From JBPYFK01 sp051984675 (GTDB taxonomy: Bacteria > Actinomycetota > Actinomycetes > Mycobacteriales > Pseudonocardiaceae), in the NCBI GenBank assembly GCA_051984675.1, contig JBPYFK010000102.1:24641-88640 (forward strand): 64,000 nucleotides of DNA. The letters are read 5' to 3'. Made by a program: the position numbers and the translations under genes. Of the stretch, positions 17,697 through 26,340 are shown one piece after another. The stretch's first letter is position 1, and each line of letters starts with the position of its first letter. The notes beneath the pieces are model-generated. The model ran no database searches, was not told the DNA's origin, and worked only from the letters and a program-made list of their open reading frames with translations.

Positions 17697-19844
17697 GTGG
17701 ACGAAGACGCCCTTCGAGAGCTGGCTGAGCAACGGCTGCGCGCGCTTGCCGGCCCGGAAGCCGAACTGCGCGAGGACCAGTGGACCGCGATCCGCGCGCT
17801 TGTACTCGATCGCCGCCGGTGCCTGGTCGTCCAGCGCACCGGCTGGGGAAAGTCAGCGGTGTACTTCGTGGCGACCGCGCTGTTGCGCGAACTCGGCGAG
17901 GGACCGGCCGTGATCGTCTCGCCACTGCTGGCTTTGATGCGCAACCAAGTGGAGGCGGCGGCAGCGGCCGGCGTGCACGCGGCGACGATCAACTCGGCGA
18001 ACCCGCAAGAGTGGGCGTCGATCGAGGAACAGGTCGCCCTCGGGGACGTGGACGTCCTGCTCGTGAGCCCGGAACGGTTGAACAACCCCGATTTCCGGGA
18101 CAACGTCCTTCCCGAGCTGACCGAATGTGCCGGTCTGCTGGTCGTCGACGAGGCGCACTGCATTTCGGACTGGGGCCACGACTTCCGTCCCGACTACCGT
18201 CGGTTGCGCACTCTGCTCACCGAGCTGCCGCCCGGCGTTCCGGTGCTCGCGACAACGGCCACCGCCAATGACCGTGTTGTCCAGGACGTCTCCGAGCAGT
18301 TGCTCGCCGGCGCAGCCGAGGAAGACCCGGGATTCGCCGGCGCTGTCGAACCCTCGGAAACCCTGGTGCTGCGCGGAACCTTGGAGCGTGAAAGCCTGCG
18401 GCTGGGCGTGGTGAAGCTGCCGACCGCGCAGGCCCGGCTCGCGTGGCTGGCGCAGTACCTTCAGGATCTTCCCGGTTCCGGGATCATCTACACGCTGACC
18501 GTGGCCACCGCTGACGACGTCGCCGCCTACCTGCGCGAGCACGGATACCAGGTAGCCGCCTATTCCGGGCGCACCGATCCCGCCGAGCGCGCGGCGGCCG
18601 AGAACGACCTGCTCGCGAACCGGGTCAAGGCGCTTGTCGCGACATCAGCGCTGGGCATGGGCTTCGACAAGCCGGACCTGGGCTTCGTCGTGCACCTCGG
18701 TGCCCCGCCTTCACCGATCTCCTATTACCAGCAGATCGGCCGTGCGGGACGCGGTGTCCGGCGGGCGGAGGTGCTCCTCCTGCCCGGGCCCGAGGACCAG
18801 GACATCTGGAACTACTTCGCCTCGCTGGCGTTCCCGCCGGAACAGGTCGTTCGTACCGTGCTCGACACGCTCGCAAGTGCGGGGCGACCCCTGTCCACGT
18901 CCGCGCTGGAACCGCACGTCGAACTGGGCCGCGGCAGGCTGGAGATGGTGCTCAAGGTCCTCGATGTGGATGGCGCGGTCCGCCGAGTCAAGGGGGGTTG
19001 GGAAGCTACCGGGCAGTCGTGGACCTACGACGCCGACCGGTACGAGCGCATCGCCACCCAGCGGCGCGTCGAGCAGCAGGCCATTCGGGACTACCTCGAC
19101 ACCGACGCCTGCCGGATGGAGTTCCTCCGGCGGCAACTGGACGATCCGCACGCACAGCCGTGCGGCCGGTGCGACAACTGCACCGGCGAATCCCACTCGA
19201 CGGCCGTCGATGACGGGACGTTGCAGCAGGCGCGGGAGCGGCTGCAACGACCCGGCGTCACCCTGGCTCCGCGCAAGATGTGGCCGAGCGGCTTGGACAC
19301 GCTCGGGATCGACGTGTCAGGCAAGATCCCCCCTGCCGAGCGCGGTGAGGAGGGACGCGCTGTCGGCCGGCTCACCGACATCGGTTGGGGTAACCGACTG
19401 CGTGAGCTGTTCAACACGCGCGCGCAGGATCAGGCAGTCCCCGACGACCTGTTCCAGGCATGCGTACGTGTCCTGGCCGCATGGGACTGGGAACAGCGGC
19501 CGGTGGGAGTGGTGGCCGTGGGATCGCGCCGGCGGCCGACACTGATCCGGGACCTGGCTTCGCGGATCGCGAGCATTGGCCGATTGCCGCTGCTCGGGGA
19601 GATCGCGACCGAGTCCCGGACGCCGCCGAAACCGGCGACCAACAGCGTCCAGCGCGTCGCGGCGTTGTGGAACCAGTTCGCGATCCCGGAAGAACTCGCA
19701 CAACGTGTGTCTACAGTAGACGGTCCAGTGTTGACCATCGACGACTACACCGACACCGGTTGGACCGGCGCCGTGACCGCCCGGCTCCTCCGGCGAGCGG
19801 GCGCCCCCGCCGTCCTCCCGCTCACCCTCGCCACGATCGGGTGA
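17697..19844 (+). CDS. RecQ-family DNA helicase with phosphoribosyltransferase-like C-terminus
   Basis: 715 residues. Helicase motifs appear in order: Q-motif-like LREDQWTAIRAL, Walker A QRTGWGKS (near 46-53), VVDEAHCISDWGHDFRPDYR (DEAH, near 150), TATAND, and IGRAGRG in domain 2. A zinc module follows (CRMEFL to CGRCDNC near 490). The last 45 residues contain GPVLTIDDYTDTGWTGAVTA, which resembles the PRPP loop of type I phosphoribosyltransferases and is not part of classical RecQ. The Walker A has W-G in place of the usual S-G-K-S approach. The GTG at 17697 is the likely start. It sits opposite to and between proA and proB. Confidence 0.85.
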   Translation: MDEDALRELAEQRLRALAGPEAELREDQWTAIRALVLDRRRCLVVQRTGWGKSAVYFVATALLRELGEGPAVIVSPLLALMRNQVEAAAAAGVHAATINSANPQEWASIEEQVALGDVDVLLVSPERLNNPDFRDNVLPELTECAGLLVVDEAHCISDWGHDFRPDYRRLRTLLTELPPGVPVLATTATANDRVVQDVSEQLLAGAAEEDPGFAGAVEPSETLVLRGTLERESLRLGVVKLPTAQARLAWLAQYLQDLPGSGIIYTLTVATADDVAAYLREHGYQVAAYSGRTDPAERAAAENDLLANRVKALVATSALGMGFDKPDLGFVVHLGAPPSPISYYQQIGRAGRGVRRAEVLLLPGPEDQDIWNYFASLAFPPEQVVRTVLDTLASAGRPLSTSALEPHVELGRGRLEMVLKVLDVDGAVRRVKGGWEATGQSWTYDADRYERIATQRRVEQQAIRDYLDTDACRMEFLRRQLDDPHAQPCGRCDNCTGESHSTAVDDGTLQQARERLQRPGVTLAPRKMWPSGLDTLGIDVSGKIPPAERGEEGRAVGRLTDIGWGNRLRELFNTRAQDQAVPDDLFQACVRVLAAWDWEQRPVGVVAVGSRRRPTLIRDLASRIASIGRLPLLGEIATESRTPPKPATNSVQRVAALWNQFAIPEELAQRVSTVDGPVLTIDDYTDTGWTGAVTARLLRRAGAPAVLPLTLATIG

Positions 19845-19949
19845 CGGCGGGCTCGCAGCGGGCCGCTCTACTCGTGAGCGGGCGACTCGGTGATTGTCTC
19901 GGCTCCGCAGACTCGTGTTCGGCACTCGTGTTCGGCGCAGGCGCGGCGG

Positions 19950-19976
19950 GTGACAGGAAGGTTCCCATGCTGTCAC
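19950..19976. repeat. Dispersed palindromic repeat, unit 2
   Basis: Identical to unit 1 over the 27-bp palindrome. It lies in the 186-bp gap between the convergent ends of the recQ-like gene and proB. Confidence 0.9.
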
Positions 19977-20030
19977 CGGCGTCCTGACCAGCAGCTTCCC
20001 GCGACGTTCCGGGGCGCGAGCCCCGGACCC

Positions 20031-21170
20031 CTACCGCAGCGGGACAAGGTCATCGGCGTGGACGACCTCGCGGCGCTGCTCGGCGGGCAACTCGTGGCTG
20101 GACCTGCCAATGAGATCCGGCAGCTCGTCGGCGTCAAAGGCGACCACCCCGCGTGCCACAACGGCACCGTGCGGGTCCACCAGATCGACGACATCGCCAC
20201 CCTCGAAATCCCCGTCGACGCCGGTGATTCCAGCAGCCAGCAGGGAACGCCGCCGCCGCACGACAGCGTGCACGGCACCCTCGTCGAGCAGTAACCGGCC
20301 ACGCACGCCCGCCGCGTGCGCGAGCCAGAAGCGCCGTGCCGACAGCCGCGACCCGGTCGCGGCGAAAGCCGTACCCACGTCGGCCTGGCCGAGCGCACGA
20401 TCAGCCTGCGTCGAGGAGGCCAGCAGCACCGGGATACCCGCGGAACTGGCGACTCTCGCCGCCTGCAACTTCGAGGCCATGCCACCGGTCCCCAGCCCGG
20501 ACGAGCCGTCGCGACCGGCCTGCACCCCCTCGACGTCGGCAGGGCCGGCGACCTCCAGAATCGGCTTCGCCTCGGGACGCCGGGGGTCACCGTCATACAG
20601 AGCGTCCACATCGGACAGAAGAAACAGCGCGCTGGCGCCGACCAGATGCGCCACCAGCGCCGCGAGCCGGTCGTTGTCACCGAACCGGATCTCGTCGGTC
20701 GCAACCGTGTCGTTCTCGTTGACCACGGGTACCGCGTCCAGCGTGAGCAGCCGCCCCAGGGTTCGCTGCGCGTTGCGGTAGTGCGCGCGGCGTACGACGT
20801 CGTCGGCGGTCAGCAGCACCTGGCCGACCGTGAGTTTGTGGCGCGCGAACGACTCGGCATAGGCGTGCGCCAAAGACTGCTGTCCGACGCTGGCCGCGGC
20901 CTGCTGCGTTGCGAGGTCCTTCGGGCGGCGACGCAGCCGCAGCGGCGCGACACCCGCCGCGATCGCGCCGGAAGACACCAGCACGACCTGGGATCCGGCG
21001 TGGACCCGGCCCGCGATGGTGTCCACCAGCGCGTGCAGGCGCTGGACGTCGAGCCCGCCTTTGGCCGTGGTCAGCGAAGACGACCCCACCTTCACCACGA
21101 CACGCTGCGCGCTCGCGATGGCCTGCCGTGTTGAGGAACGGGCGGCCGAGCCGGCCGCTACCCCGTTCAC
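20031..21170 (-). CDS. proB: Glutamate 5-kinase
   Basis: 379 residues; makes gamma-glutamyl phosphate, the first step of proline synthesis. The amino-acid-kinase fold is clear (VVVKVGSSSLTTAKGGLD, VLVSSGAIAAGVAPL, PVVNENDTVATDEIRFGDND, GTGGMASKLQAAR), and the C-terminal PUA domain starts near GRLLLDEGAVHAV. The start GTG at 21170 overlaps the obg stop (GTGA), so it is coupled to obg. proA is 2.4 kb further on. Confidence 0.96.
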   Translation of the reverse strand: MNGVAAGSAARSSTRQAIASAQRVVVKVGSSSLTTAKGGLDVQRLHALVDTIAGRVHAGSQVVLVSSGAIAAGVAPLRLRRRPKDLATQQAAASVGQQSLAHAYAESFARHKLTVGQVLLTADDVVRRAHYRNAQRTLGRLLTLDAVPVVNENDTVATDEIRFGDNDRLAALVAHLVGASALFLLSDVDALYDGDPRRPEAKPILEVAGPADVEGVQAGRDGSSGLGTGGMASKLQAARVASSAGIPVLLASSTQADRALGQADVGTAFAATGSRLSARRFWLAHAAGVRGRLLLDEGAVHAVVRRRRSLLAAGITGVDGDFEGGDVVDLVDPHGAVVARGVVAFDADELPDLIGRSSHELPAEQRREVVHADDLVPLR

Positions 21171-22657
21171 TGGTCGTCCCCCTCCCCGGTCGCATGATCG
21201 CCGGAGTCTTCGCCGTCCTCGGAAGGCGCCCGCCGCGCCTTCTTCGCGGCCTTGCGCTCGGCCGCGCCGACCCGCCCACTCTGGTCGAGGCGCACGTCAG
21301 TGCCACGACCGGTGAGCAGGTGCGCGATTCCGGCCGGGGTGGACGGTTCCCAGTCGAAGGTGACGCCGCCGATCGTCACCTGGCTACCCGGTCGAGCCCC
21401 CTGCTTGGCCAGCTCTTCCTCCACGCCCAGGCGGGCAAGGCGGTCCGCGAGGTAGCCGACCGCCTCGTCGTTACTGAAATCGGTCTGGCGCACCCACCGC
21501 TGCGGGCGGTCACCTCGCACGATGAACGCGTCGTCGTAGTCGGGGTCGGCTTCGACGATGAACCCGACCTCGCCGACGGCTTTCGGTCGAAGCACGGTCC
21601 GGGGCGGCTCGGCCGGCGGCAAGGTCGCCCGGTACCGCTCCACCTCCGCCCCGAGCGCGAACGACAGGTCCCGCAAGCCTTCGTGGCTGACCGTCGACAC
21701 CTCGAACACCCGCATCCCGCGACGTTCCAGGTCACCGCGGACCAGTTCAGCCAGCTCTCGCGCCTCAGGCACGTCGATCTTGTTCAGGACCACCATCCGT
21801 GGGCGCGAGGCGAGGTCGCCGACACCGTGCTCGGCACTCAACGCCGGGGTGTAGCGGGCAAGTTCGGCCTCCAACGCGTCGATATCGCTGAGCGGGTCGC
21901 GCTGCGTCTCGTACGTCGCGCAGTCCACGACGTGGACCAGCACGGCGCATCGCTCGATGTGCCTGAGGAAGTCCAAGCCCAGCCCGCGGCCCTCGCTCGC
22001 GCCGGGGATCAGCCCGGGGACGTCAGCCACGGTGAACGTCGTGTCTCCGGCGGTCACCACCCCGAGGTTGGGCACGAGCGTGGTGAACGGGTACTCCGCG
22101 ATCTTCGGGCGGGCCGCGGAGAGTACCGAGACCAGCGAGGACTTGCCGGCGGACGGGAAGCCGAGCAGGCCGACGTCGGCCATCGACTTCAGCTCCAGCA
22201 CCAGCTCCGTCTCTTCACCCGGCTCACCGAGCAGGGCGAAGCCGGGCGCCTTGCGCGCACGGGACGCCAAGGCGGCGTTTCCGAGCCCCCCGCGACCGCC
22301 ATGAGCGGCGACGAACGTGCTGCCAGCACCCACCAGGTCCGCGAGCACCTCCCCCTCGGGGGTCAGGACCACCGTGCCTTCCGGCACGGCGAGGTCCAGG
22401 TCCTCACCGACGGCGCCGTAGCGCAGGCTGCCACGGCCTGGCTTACCACTGCTCGCACGAGCGTTCGGGTGGTAGTGGAAGTCCAGCAGCGTGTGCACGC
22501 CGGGGTCAACGACAAGGCGCACGTCGCCGCCCTTGCCCCCGTTTCCCCCGTCCGGGCCACCGAGCGGCTTGAACTTCTCCCGATGCACCGAGGCGCAGCC
22601 GTTGCCGCCGTCGCCCGCCGCGACGTGGATCGTCACGCGGTCGATGAACCGCGACAC
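21167..22657 (-). CDS. obg: GTPase Obg/CgtA
   Basis: 496 residues. The N-terminal glycine-rich OBG domain (VTIHVAAGDGGNGCASVHRE, GPDGGNGGKGGDV) is followed by the G domain (GFPSAGKSSLVSVLS, DVPGLIPGASEGRGLG, NKIDVPE) and an OCT domain, then a basic tail with KKARRAPSEDGEDSGD. It acts in 50S assembly and stress signalling. The GTG at 22657 sits behind AGGAGGTGTGGC; the frame further upstream has no family similarity. Gene order rplU-rpmA-obg-proB is conserved widely. Confidence 0.97.
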   Translation of the reverse strand: MSRFIDRVTIHVAAGDGGNGCASVHREKFKPLGGPDGGNGGKGGDVRLVVDPGVHTLLDFHYHPNARASSGKPGRGSLRYGAVGEDLDLAVPEGTVVLTPEGEVLADLVGAGSTFVAAHGGRGGLGNAALASRARKAPGFALLGEPGEETELVLELKSMADVGLLGFPSAGKSSLVSVLSAARPKIAEYPFTTLVPNLGVVTAGDTTFTVADVPGLIPGASEGRGLGLDFLRHIERCAVLVHVVDCATYETQRDPLSDIDALEAELARYTPALSAEHGVGDLASRPRMVVLNKIDVPEARELAELVRGDLERRGMRVFEVSTVSHEGLRDLSFALGAEVERYRATLPPAEPPRTVLRPKAVGEVGFIVEADPDYDDAFIVRGDRPQRWVRQTDFSNDEAVGYLADRLARLGVEEELAKQGARPGSQVTIGGVTFDWEPSTPAGIAHLLTGRGTDVRLDQSGRVGAAERKAAKKARRAPSEDGEDSGDHATGEGDDQ

Positions 22658-22731
22658 GCCACACCTCCTAGGAACCTTGTGGTGGTAAGCCTGCTGCCGA
22701 GTGAACCCCCGTGCCGCGAAGGGCACAAAAA

Positions 22732-22768
22732 CGAGGGGCGGGTCGGTAGCCACCGGACCCGCCCCTCG
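22732..22768 (-). terminator. Hairpin between rpmA and obg
   Basis: CGAGGGGCGGGTC and its near-perfect complement enclose a short loop. On the minus strand the stem is followed by TTTTTGTG, so this reads as an intrinsic terminator after rpmA, with some read-through likely into obg. Confidence 0.8.
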
Positions 22769-22796
22769 CTGGGATCAGTACGCGCCGAGAGCCGGG

Positions 22797-23054
22797 TCAG
22801 ACCTCGGCCGGCACGATGTTCACGATCTTGCGGCCACGACGCTGGCCGAACTCGACCGACCCCGCGGACAGCGCGAACAGGGTGTCGTCCTTGCCCCGGC
22901 CGACGTTCAGGCCAGGGTGGAACCTGGTGCCGCGCTGCCGGATCAGGATCTCACCGGCTTTGACGACCTGGCCGCCGTAGCGCTTGACCCCAAGGTACTT
23001 GGGATTCGAGTCGCGGCCGTTACGAGAGCTGGACGCGCCCTTCTTGTGTGCCAT
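22797..23054 (-). CDS. rpmA: Large ribosomal subunit protein bL27
   Basis: 85 residues, MAHKKGASSSRNGRDSNPKY start and the GTRFHPGLNVGRGKDDTLFA core. It lies at the ribosomal peptidyl-transferase centre through its N-terminal tail. It begins 14 bp after the rplU stop and is in one transcript with it. Confidence 0.98.
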   Translation of the reverse strand: MAHKKGASSSRNGRDSNPKYLGVKRYGGQVVKAGEILIRQRGTRFHPGLNVGRGKDDTLFALSAGSVEFGQRRGRKIVNIVPAEV

Positions 23055-23068
23055 GACTACTCAGGTCC

Positions 23069-23377
23069 TCACTTGTTGATGCCGGTGACCTCGACCCGGG
23101 TCAGCTTCTGGCGGTGACCCTGGCGCTTGTGGTAGCCGGTCTTGTTCTTGAACTTGTGAATGCGGATCTTCGGACCCTTGGTCTGCTCGACGATCCGGCC
23201 GGTGACCGAAACCTTCCCCAGCGCGTCGGCGGAGGCCGTGACGTCGCTGCCGTCCACGACAAGCAGCGCCGGGAAGGAGATCTCGGCACCCGACTCGCCC
23301 TCGAGCTTCTCGACCTCGACGACGTCTCCGACAGCCACCTTGTACTGCTTGCCGCCGGTCTTGACGATCGCGTACAT
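23069..23377 (-). CDS. rplU: Large ribosomal subunit protein bL21
   Basis: 102 residues, MYAIVKTGGKQYKVAVGDVV start and the C-terminal KFKNKTGYHKRQGHRQ rRNA-binding signature. It is the first gene of the rplU-rpmA unit. Confidence 0.98.
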   Translation of the reverse strand: MYAIVKTGGKQYKVAVGDVVEVEKLEGESGAEISFPALLVVDGSDVTASADALGKVSVTGRIVEQTKGPKIRIHKFKNKTGYHKRQGHRQKLTRVEVTGINK

Positions 23378-23665
23378 AAGTCTAGAAGTCTCCTGTGCTC
23401 GGTGTCCCTGGTGCGCTGGGTCGGCGGTGATTTCCCGACCGGGAGCCGGAAATTCTTACCATGCCCGCTCCACCGGTTATCTCGGTGGCCCTGCCGCGGG
23501 CGGTGAGCCGACCCACGGCCAGCGCCCTGACAGGTAATAATCTCGCCGCCAGCGCCGGCTGCGAGAAGTCCGCCGACCATCATACATTCCGGCGGTACGC
23601 ACCCGTTGCCGGGGCGGTGATCTGTGCGCCCGCGTGGGCAGCCGGATCATTCTAGCCGGTTGGCC
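23378..23665 (-). promoter_or_regulatory. rplU leader and promoter region
   Basis: 288 bp with no gene, between rplU and the secreted-protein gene. In the leader, ATTTCC and GGAAAT (23430-23453) flank a GC-rich loop with a nested CCCGACCGGG stem. This may be a ribosomal-protein leader structure; I cannot match it confidently to a named L21 leader family. The upstream part must carry the rplU promoter. Confidence 0.4.
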
Positions 23666-24544
23666 TCATTCCAGGCTGACGTGGGCCCCCGGGATGAGCA
23701 GCGTCCCGCCGTTGAGATCGACGTTGCGCACCACGGCGTTCTTGAACGTGATGGTGGGCAGCTTCAGGAAGCTGAGATCCAGGTTCGGTGCCAGCAGCGA
23801 ATCCGGCGACAGCGTGACCGGCACAAGCGGAAAGCCGGCAACCGCCAGCGTCCCGCTGAGTTCCACCGTGTAGAGCTCGATCGGGCCGCGCGTGACGGTC
23901 GAAACGCTGCCCGGCGCCCCCGCCGCCCGCACGTTCCGACCGTTACCGAGCGCCCCGCGCTGCACCAGGTCGGTGATCTGCAAGCTGTCCACGGTGAAGT
24001 GCAGGGTCTTCACGGTCTGGCCCGCTACCTGCTGGTCCGCGTACCCGTGGTACTGCACACCGTTGAGGGTCAGGGTGCTCGCGGTGAGCGTCCATTCCCG
24101 GCCGGGACCGGGCTGAACACCGGCCGCAGGCCCGGTCGGCAGGTTCTGCGGGACCGGAACCGGAACCGGAGCCGGCACTGGGGCTGGGACTGGGACCGGA
24201 GCCGCCAAAGGCGCAGGCCCTGCCGAGGCGGGGGCCGGGGCCGGGGCCGGCACTGGGGCCGACGCTGGCTGCGCCGAGGGCGGCGGAGCGCTGGCTGGCG
24301 CCGAAGCCGGAGCCGGCGGTGGGGCGGGGGCCGGAGCCGGCGACGCCGCTGCGGGCTGGCCCAGCAGCGGCGGGACCGGCGGCAGGATGCCGTCCGCGAC
24401 CGCGTTCGGCGCCGTGCCGATGCCGAAGGCAGCGGCTCCGACGGTACCGGCCAGCCACATGGTGGCCCGCCAGCCACGACCCTGCATTCTCCGGTTCTGG
24501 AACCCCTTCCGCCGTGCCGATGCACCAGCGTTCGGGTGCTTCAC
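23666..24544 (-). CDS. Secreted protein with Ala/Pro low-complexity linker
   Basis: About 292 residues. A basic start is followed by one signal helix (TMWLAGTVGAAAFGIGTAPNAVADG), then some 90 residues made mostly of Ala-Pro runs, then a compact C-terminal domain of about 145 residues with VQYHGYADQQVAGQTVKTLH, ELYTVELSGTLAVAGFPLVP and a C-terminal NLDLSFLKLPTITFKNAVVR. The last domain looks beta-rich; no function is known to me. The GTG at 24544 overlaps the stop of the DUF6114 gene (GTGA), so it is co-translated with it. It belongs to a three-gene unit with the DUF6114 and DUF6230 proteins. Confidence 0.7.
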   Translation of the reverse strand: MKHPNAGASARRKGFQNRRMQGRGWRATMWLAGTVGAAAFGIGTAPNAVADGILPPVPPLLGQPAAASPAPAPAPPPAPASAPASAPPPSAQPASAPVPAPAPAPASAGPAPLAAPVPVPAPVPAPVPVPVPQNLPTGPAAGVQPGPGREWTLTASTLTLNGVQYHGYADQQVAGQTVKTLHFTVDSLQITDLVQRGALGNGRNVRAAGAPGSVSTVTRGPIELYTVELSGTLAVAGFPLVPVTLSPDSLLAPNLDLSFLKLPTITFKNAVVRNVDLNGGTLLIPGAHVSLE

Positions 24545-25290
24545 TCTGCTCCTCCCCGACCACGCTCGACGCTGGAGCCAGTCGCGGCGGAATCCATGGT
24601 GGACCGGTCCGCGTGCCACGGGTCAACGCCGTGCCTCGCGCGCGGGTCGCTGCGCTGGGACTGAAACGCAGAGGGTCCCCCGCTTCGAGGCCGCTCCGCC
24701 GACCGCTCCGCAGCCCCCACACGTTCCACCGGCCCAGTGGGGGCGGGGCCATCGTCGGGATCGGCCTGTGGCCAGTCCCGGCCAGCGCCCCCCTGTGCAG
24801 TCAGGACGGTGGCGTCCGCGTTCGCCGACGGGTCGTCGTGTGACAGGAAGGTTCCCATGCTCTCACCGGTCGGCTGAGAACGCCGGGTCGGCTTCGATAG
24901 CGGCGACCAGGCGATCGCCAGGCCAGCGCCGATCAGCCCGAGCAGGGTCCCAATCATGAACACACCCAGGTTCGCCGCGACGATCGCGGTCAGCGCCAGC
25001 AGCAGCGTCACGATCCCGGCGGCGCGCCGGAACTCCGGCCGGGTCCACATCGTGATCCCACACATCACCAGAACGACCCCGATGAGCAGCGACGACATCC
25101 CACCGATCGTGTTCAACGAGATCACGATGTCGCCGAACTTCAGGGAGGCGTACGGCGGGAAGATGATGATCATCCCGGAAAGCATGGTGAACACGCCCGC
25201 CCAGAATGGGCGCCCCCGCCGTAAGTCCCGAAACGTCCGGCGTGGCGTCGCGGTCGACTTCGCTCCCTGCATTGCATGCTCGGCCGTCAT
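24541..25290 (-). CDS. DUF6114 domain membrane protein
   Basis: 249 residues. Three to four membrane helices lie in residues 28-130 (FWAGVFTMLSGMIIIFPPYA, GGMSSLLIGVVLVMCGITMW, GIVTLLLALTAIVAA, FMIGTLLGLIGAGLAIAW), matching the DUF6114 domain that follows DUF6230 proteins in actinomycetes. The remaining 110 residues are polar and probably disordered. A palindromic repeat unit lies in frame just after the membrane domain and is read as ESMGTFLSHDD. It is coupled to the secreted-protein gene through GTGA. Confidence 0.75.
   Translation of the reverse strand: MTAEHAMQGAKSTATPRRTFRDLRRGRPFWAGVFTMLSGMIIIFPPYASLKFGDIVISLNTIGGMSSLLIGVVLVMCGITMWTRPEFRRAAGIVTLLLALTAIVAANLGVFMIGTLLGLIGAGLAIAWSPLSKPTRRSQPTGESMGTFLSHDDPSANADATVLTAQGGAGRDWPQADPDDGPAPTGPVERVGAAERSAERPRSGGPSAFQSQRSDPRARHGVDPWHADRSTMDSAATGSSVERGRGGAE
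24840..24866. repeat. Dispersed palindromic repeat, unit 3 (inside coding sequence)
   Basis: A near-identical unit with one change (CTCTCAC in place of CTGTCAC) located inside the DUF6114 gene. It is the only unit in this window clearly inside an established coding frame. Confidence 0.9.
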
Positions 25291-25342
25291 CCTCGATCAC
25301 CGTCCTTGGCGTTGCCCCGCAGGAGAAGGTCTTGCGGAAGGG

Positions 25343-25939
25343 TCAGAAGCATTCGTTGCGGCCTGGGGTGGCGCTGATGTGCACCTGGTTGAGGCGGAGC
25401 GTGGACGCCGTGGTCGACCATGCGGTCTGCTTCACGTGCGCGAGGTTCATGGAATCCGCCTGGATGCCGAACGCGCCCGCTGGGCCCTGCGACGGCCCCT
25501 TGGTGAAGCTTCCGGCGTCCCGACCGATCTCCACGTTGTTCAGGGTCAGGTCACCGGTGACGTCCTGGACACCAAGCACGAGGTTGTCAGCGGCCATGCC
25601 ACCGGGTGCGTTGATGCGGATGCTGAGGTCACCTATGACCGGAATGCCGGGCACGAGGATGGACTGGCAGAAGTTGTCCAGCTTCGCCTTACGGAAGCCG
25701 TTGACCAGCACGGGGTGTGCCTGGTTCGCGCTCTGGTCCACCGACCCGTACTGCACCACGCCCTGAGCGCTCAGGTTGTCGGCGGTGGCCTTGTAGCTGG
25801 TACCGGACACTGCGAAGGACGCCGCTAGAGCACCCTGCTGCAGGCCAGCGAACATGAGCCCGGTACCGAGCAGGCCCGCGCCGAGCACGAGGCTGAACAC
25901 GCGCCAGCGGGTCCGGCCGGTCACCCTGTCGTTTTCCAT
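25343..25939 (-). CDS. DUF6230 family exported protein
   Basis: 198 residues. An N-terminal signal or anchor helix (WRVFSLVLGAGLLGTGLMFAG) precedes a beta-rich body: SFAVSGTSYKATADNLSAQG, LVNGFRKAKLDNFCQSILV, GDLTLNNVEIGRDAGSF, and a C-terminal NQVHISATPGRNECF. This matches the DUF6230 family (at times mislabelled cholesterol esterase) found as the first gene before DUF6114. Two cysteines near 100 and 197 could form a disulfide. The function is unknown; a cell-envelope or spore-surface role is possible. Confidence 0.8.
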   Translation of the reverse strand: MENDRVTGRTRWRVFSLVLGAGLLGTGLMFAGLQQGALAASFAVSGTSYKATADNLSAQGVVQYGSVDQSANQAHPVLVNGFRKAKLDNFCQSILVPGIPVIGDLSIRINAPGGMAADNLVLGVQDVTGDLTLNNVEIGRDAGSFTKGPSQGPAGAFGIQADSMNLAHVKQTAWSTTASTLRLNQVHISATPGRNECF

Positions 25940-26283
25940 GACGTAAACCTCTCGCTGATTCGGGGAACGGAGGTCGCGGCGAGAAGGAGCCGTAACGGGG
26001 AGTGATCACACGCTCCTACTTGCCGGTAACTTTGATTACCTGTCGGTAACGATAGGTCCAAATGCAGTAACTGTCACAGTGATCTGATTCACTCTTACGG
26101 GGTATCGAACGCTAGTCCATGATTACCAGTTGTGTCTACATCCTCGAAAAATACGCCTATACGGGTTACACAAACCTGGAAAAGAACCACATCTAAGCGA
26201 TGCTAATTACCGTGAGTGAACAGGTGTTACGGCCGAGACGATCTGGCGGGGGCATCACGCTCATAAACGGGGCTAACGAACAA
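25940..26283. other. Upstream region of the DUF6230 unit
   Basis: About 340 bp free of genes between the DUF6230 start and the rne terminator. It is more AT-rich than its surroundings and carries the GGTAAC repeat cluster at 26021-26050 as well as a long AT-containing stretch (26100-26200). It must contain the promoter of the minus-strand three-gene unit. Confidence 0.5.
26021..26050. promoter_or_regulatory. Candidate operator: GGTAAC direct repeats with internal palindrome
   Basis: TGCCGGTAAC and TGTCGGTAAC occur exactly 20 bp apart, two helical turns. The left copy also forms GGTAA-N6-TTACC (26025-26040). The cluster lies about 80-110 bp upstream of the DUF6230 start, fitting an operator or activator site. 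The regulator is unknown. Confidence 0.45.
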
Positions 26284-26322
26284 CAGTGCCCCCGGATCTC
26301 TCAACGAGATCCAGGGGCACTG
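26284..26322 (-). terminator. rne terminator hairpin
   Basis: CAGTGCCCC and GGGGCACTG close a long stem containing GGATCTC/GAGATCC, 18 bp after the rne stop. The one-base bulges are minor. Confidence 0.85.
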
Positions 26323-26340
26323 TCAAATCCGGTCAGCGGC

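Noticed and set aside
23378..23665. Named L21 ribosomal-protein leader
   Set aside because: A hairpin is visible, but without a covariance model I cannot assign it to a known leader family; it is recorded only as a leader region.
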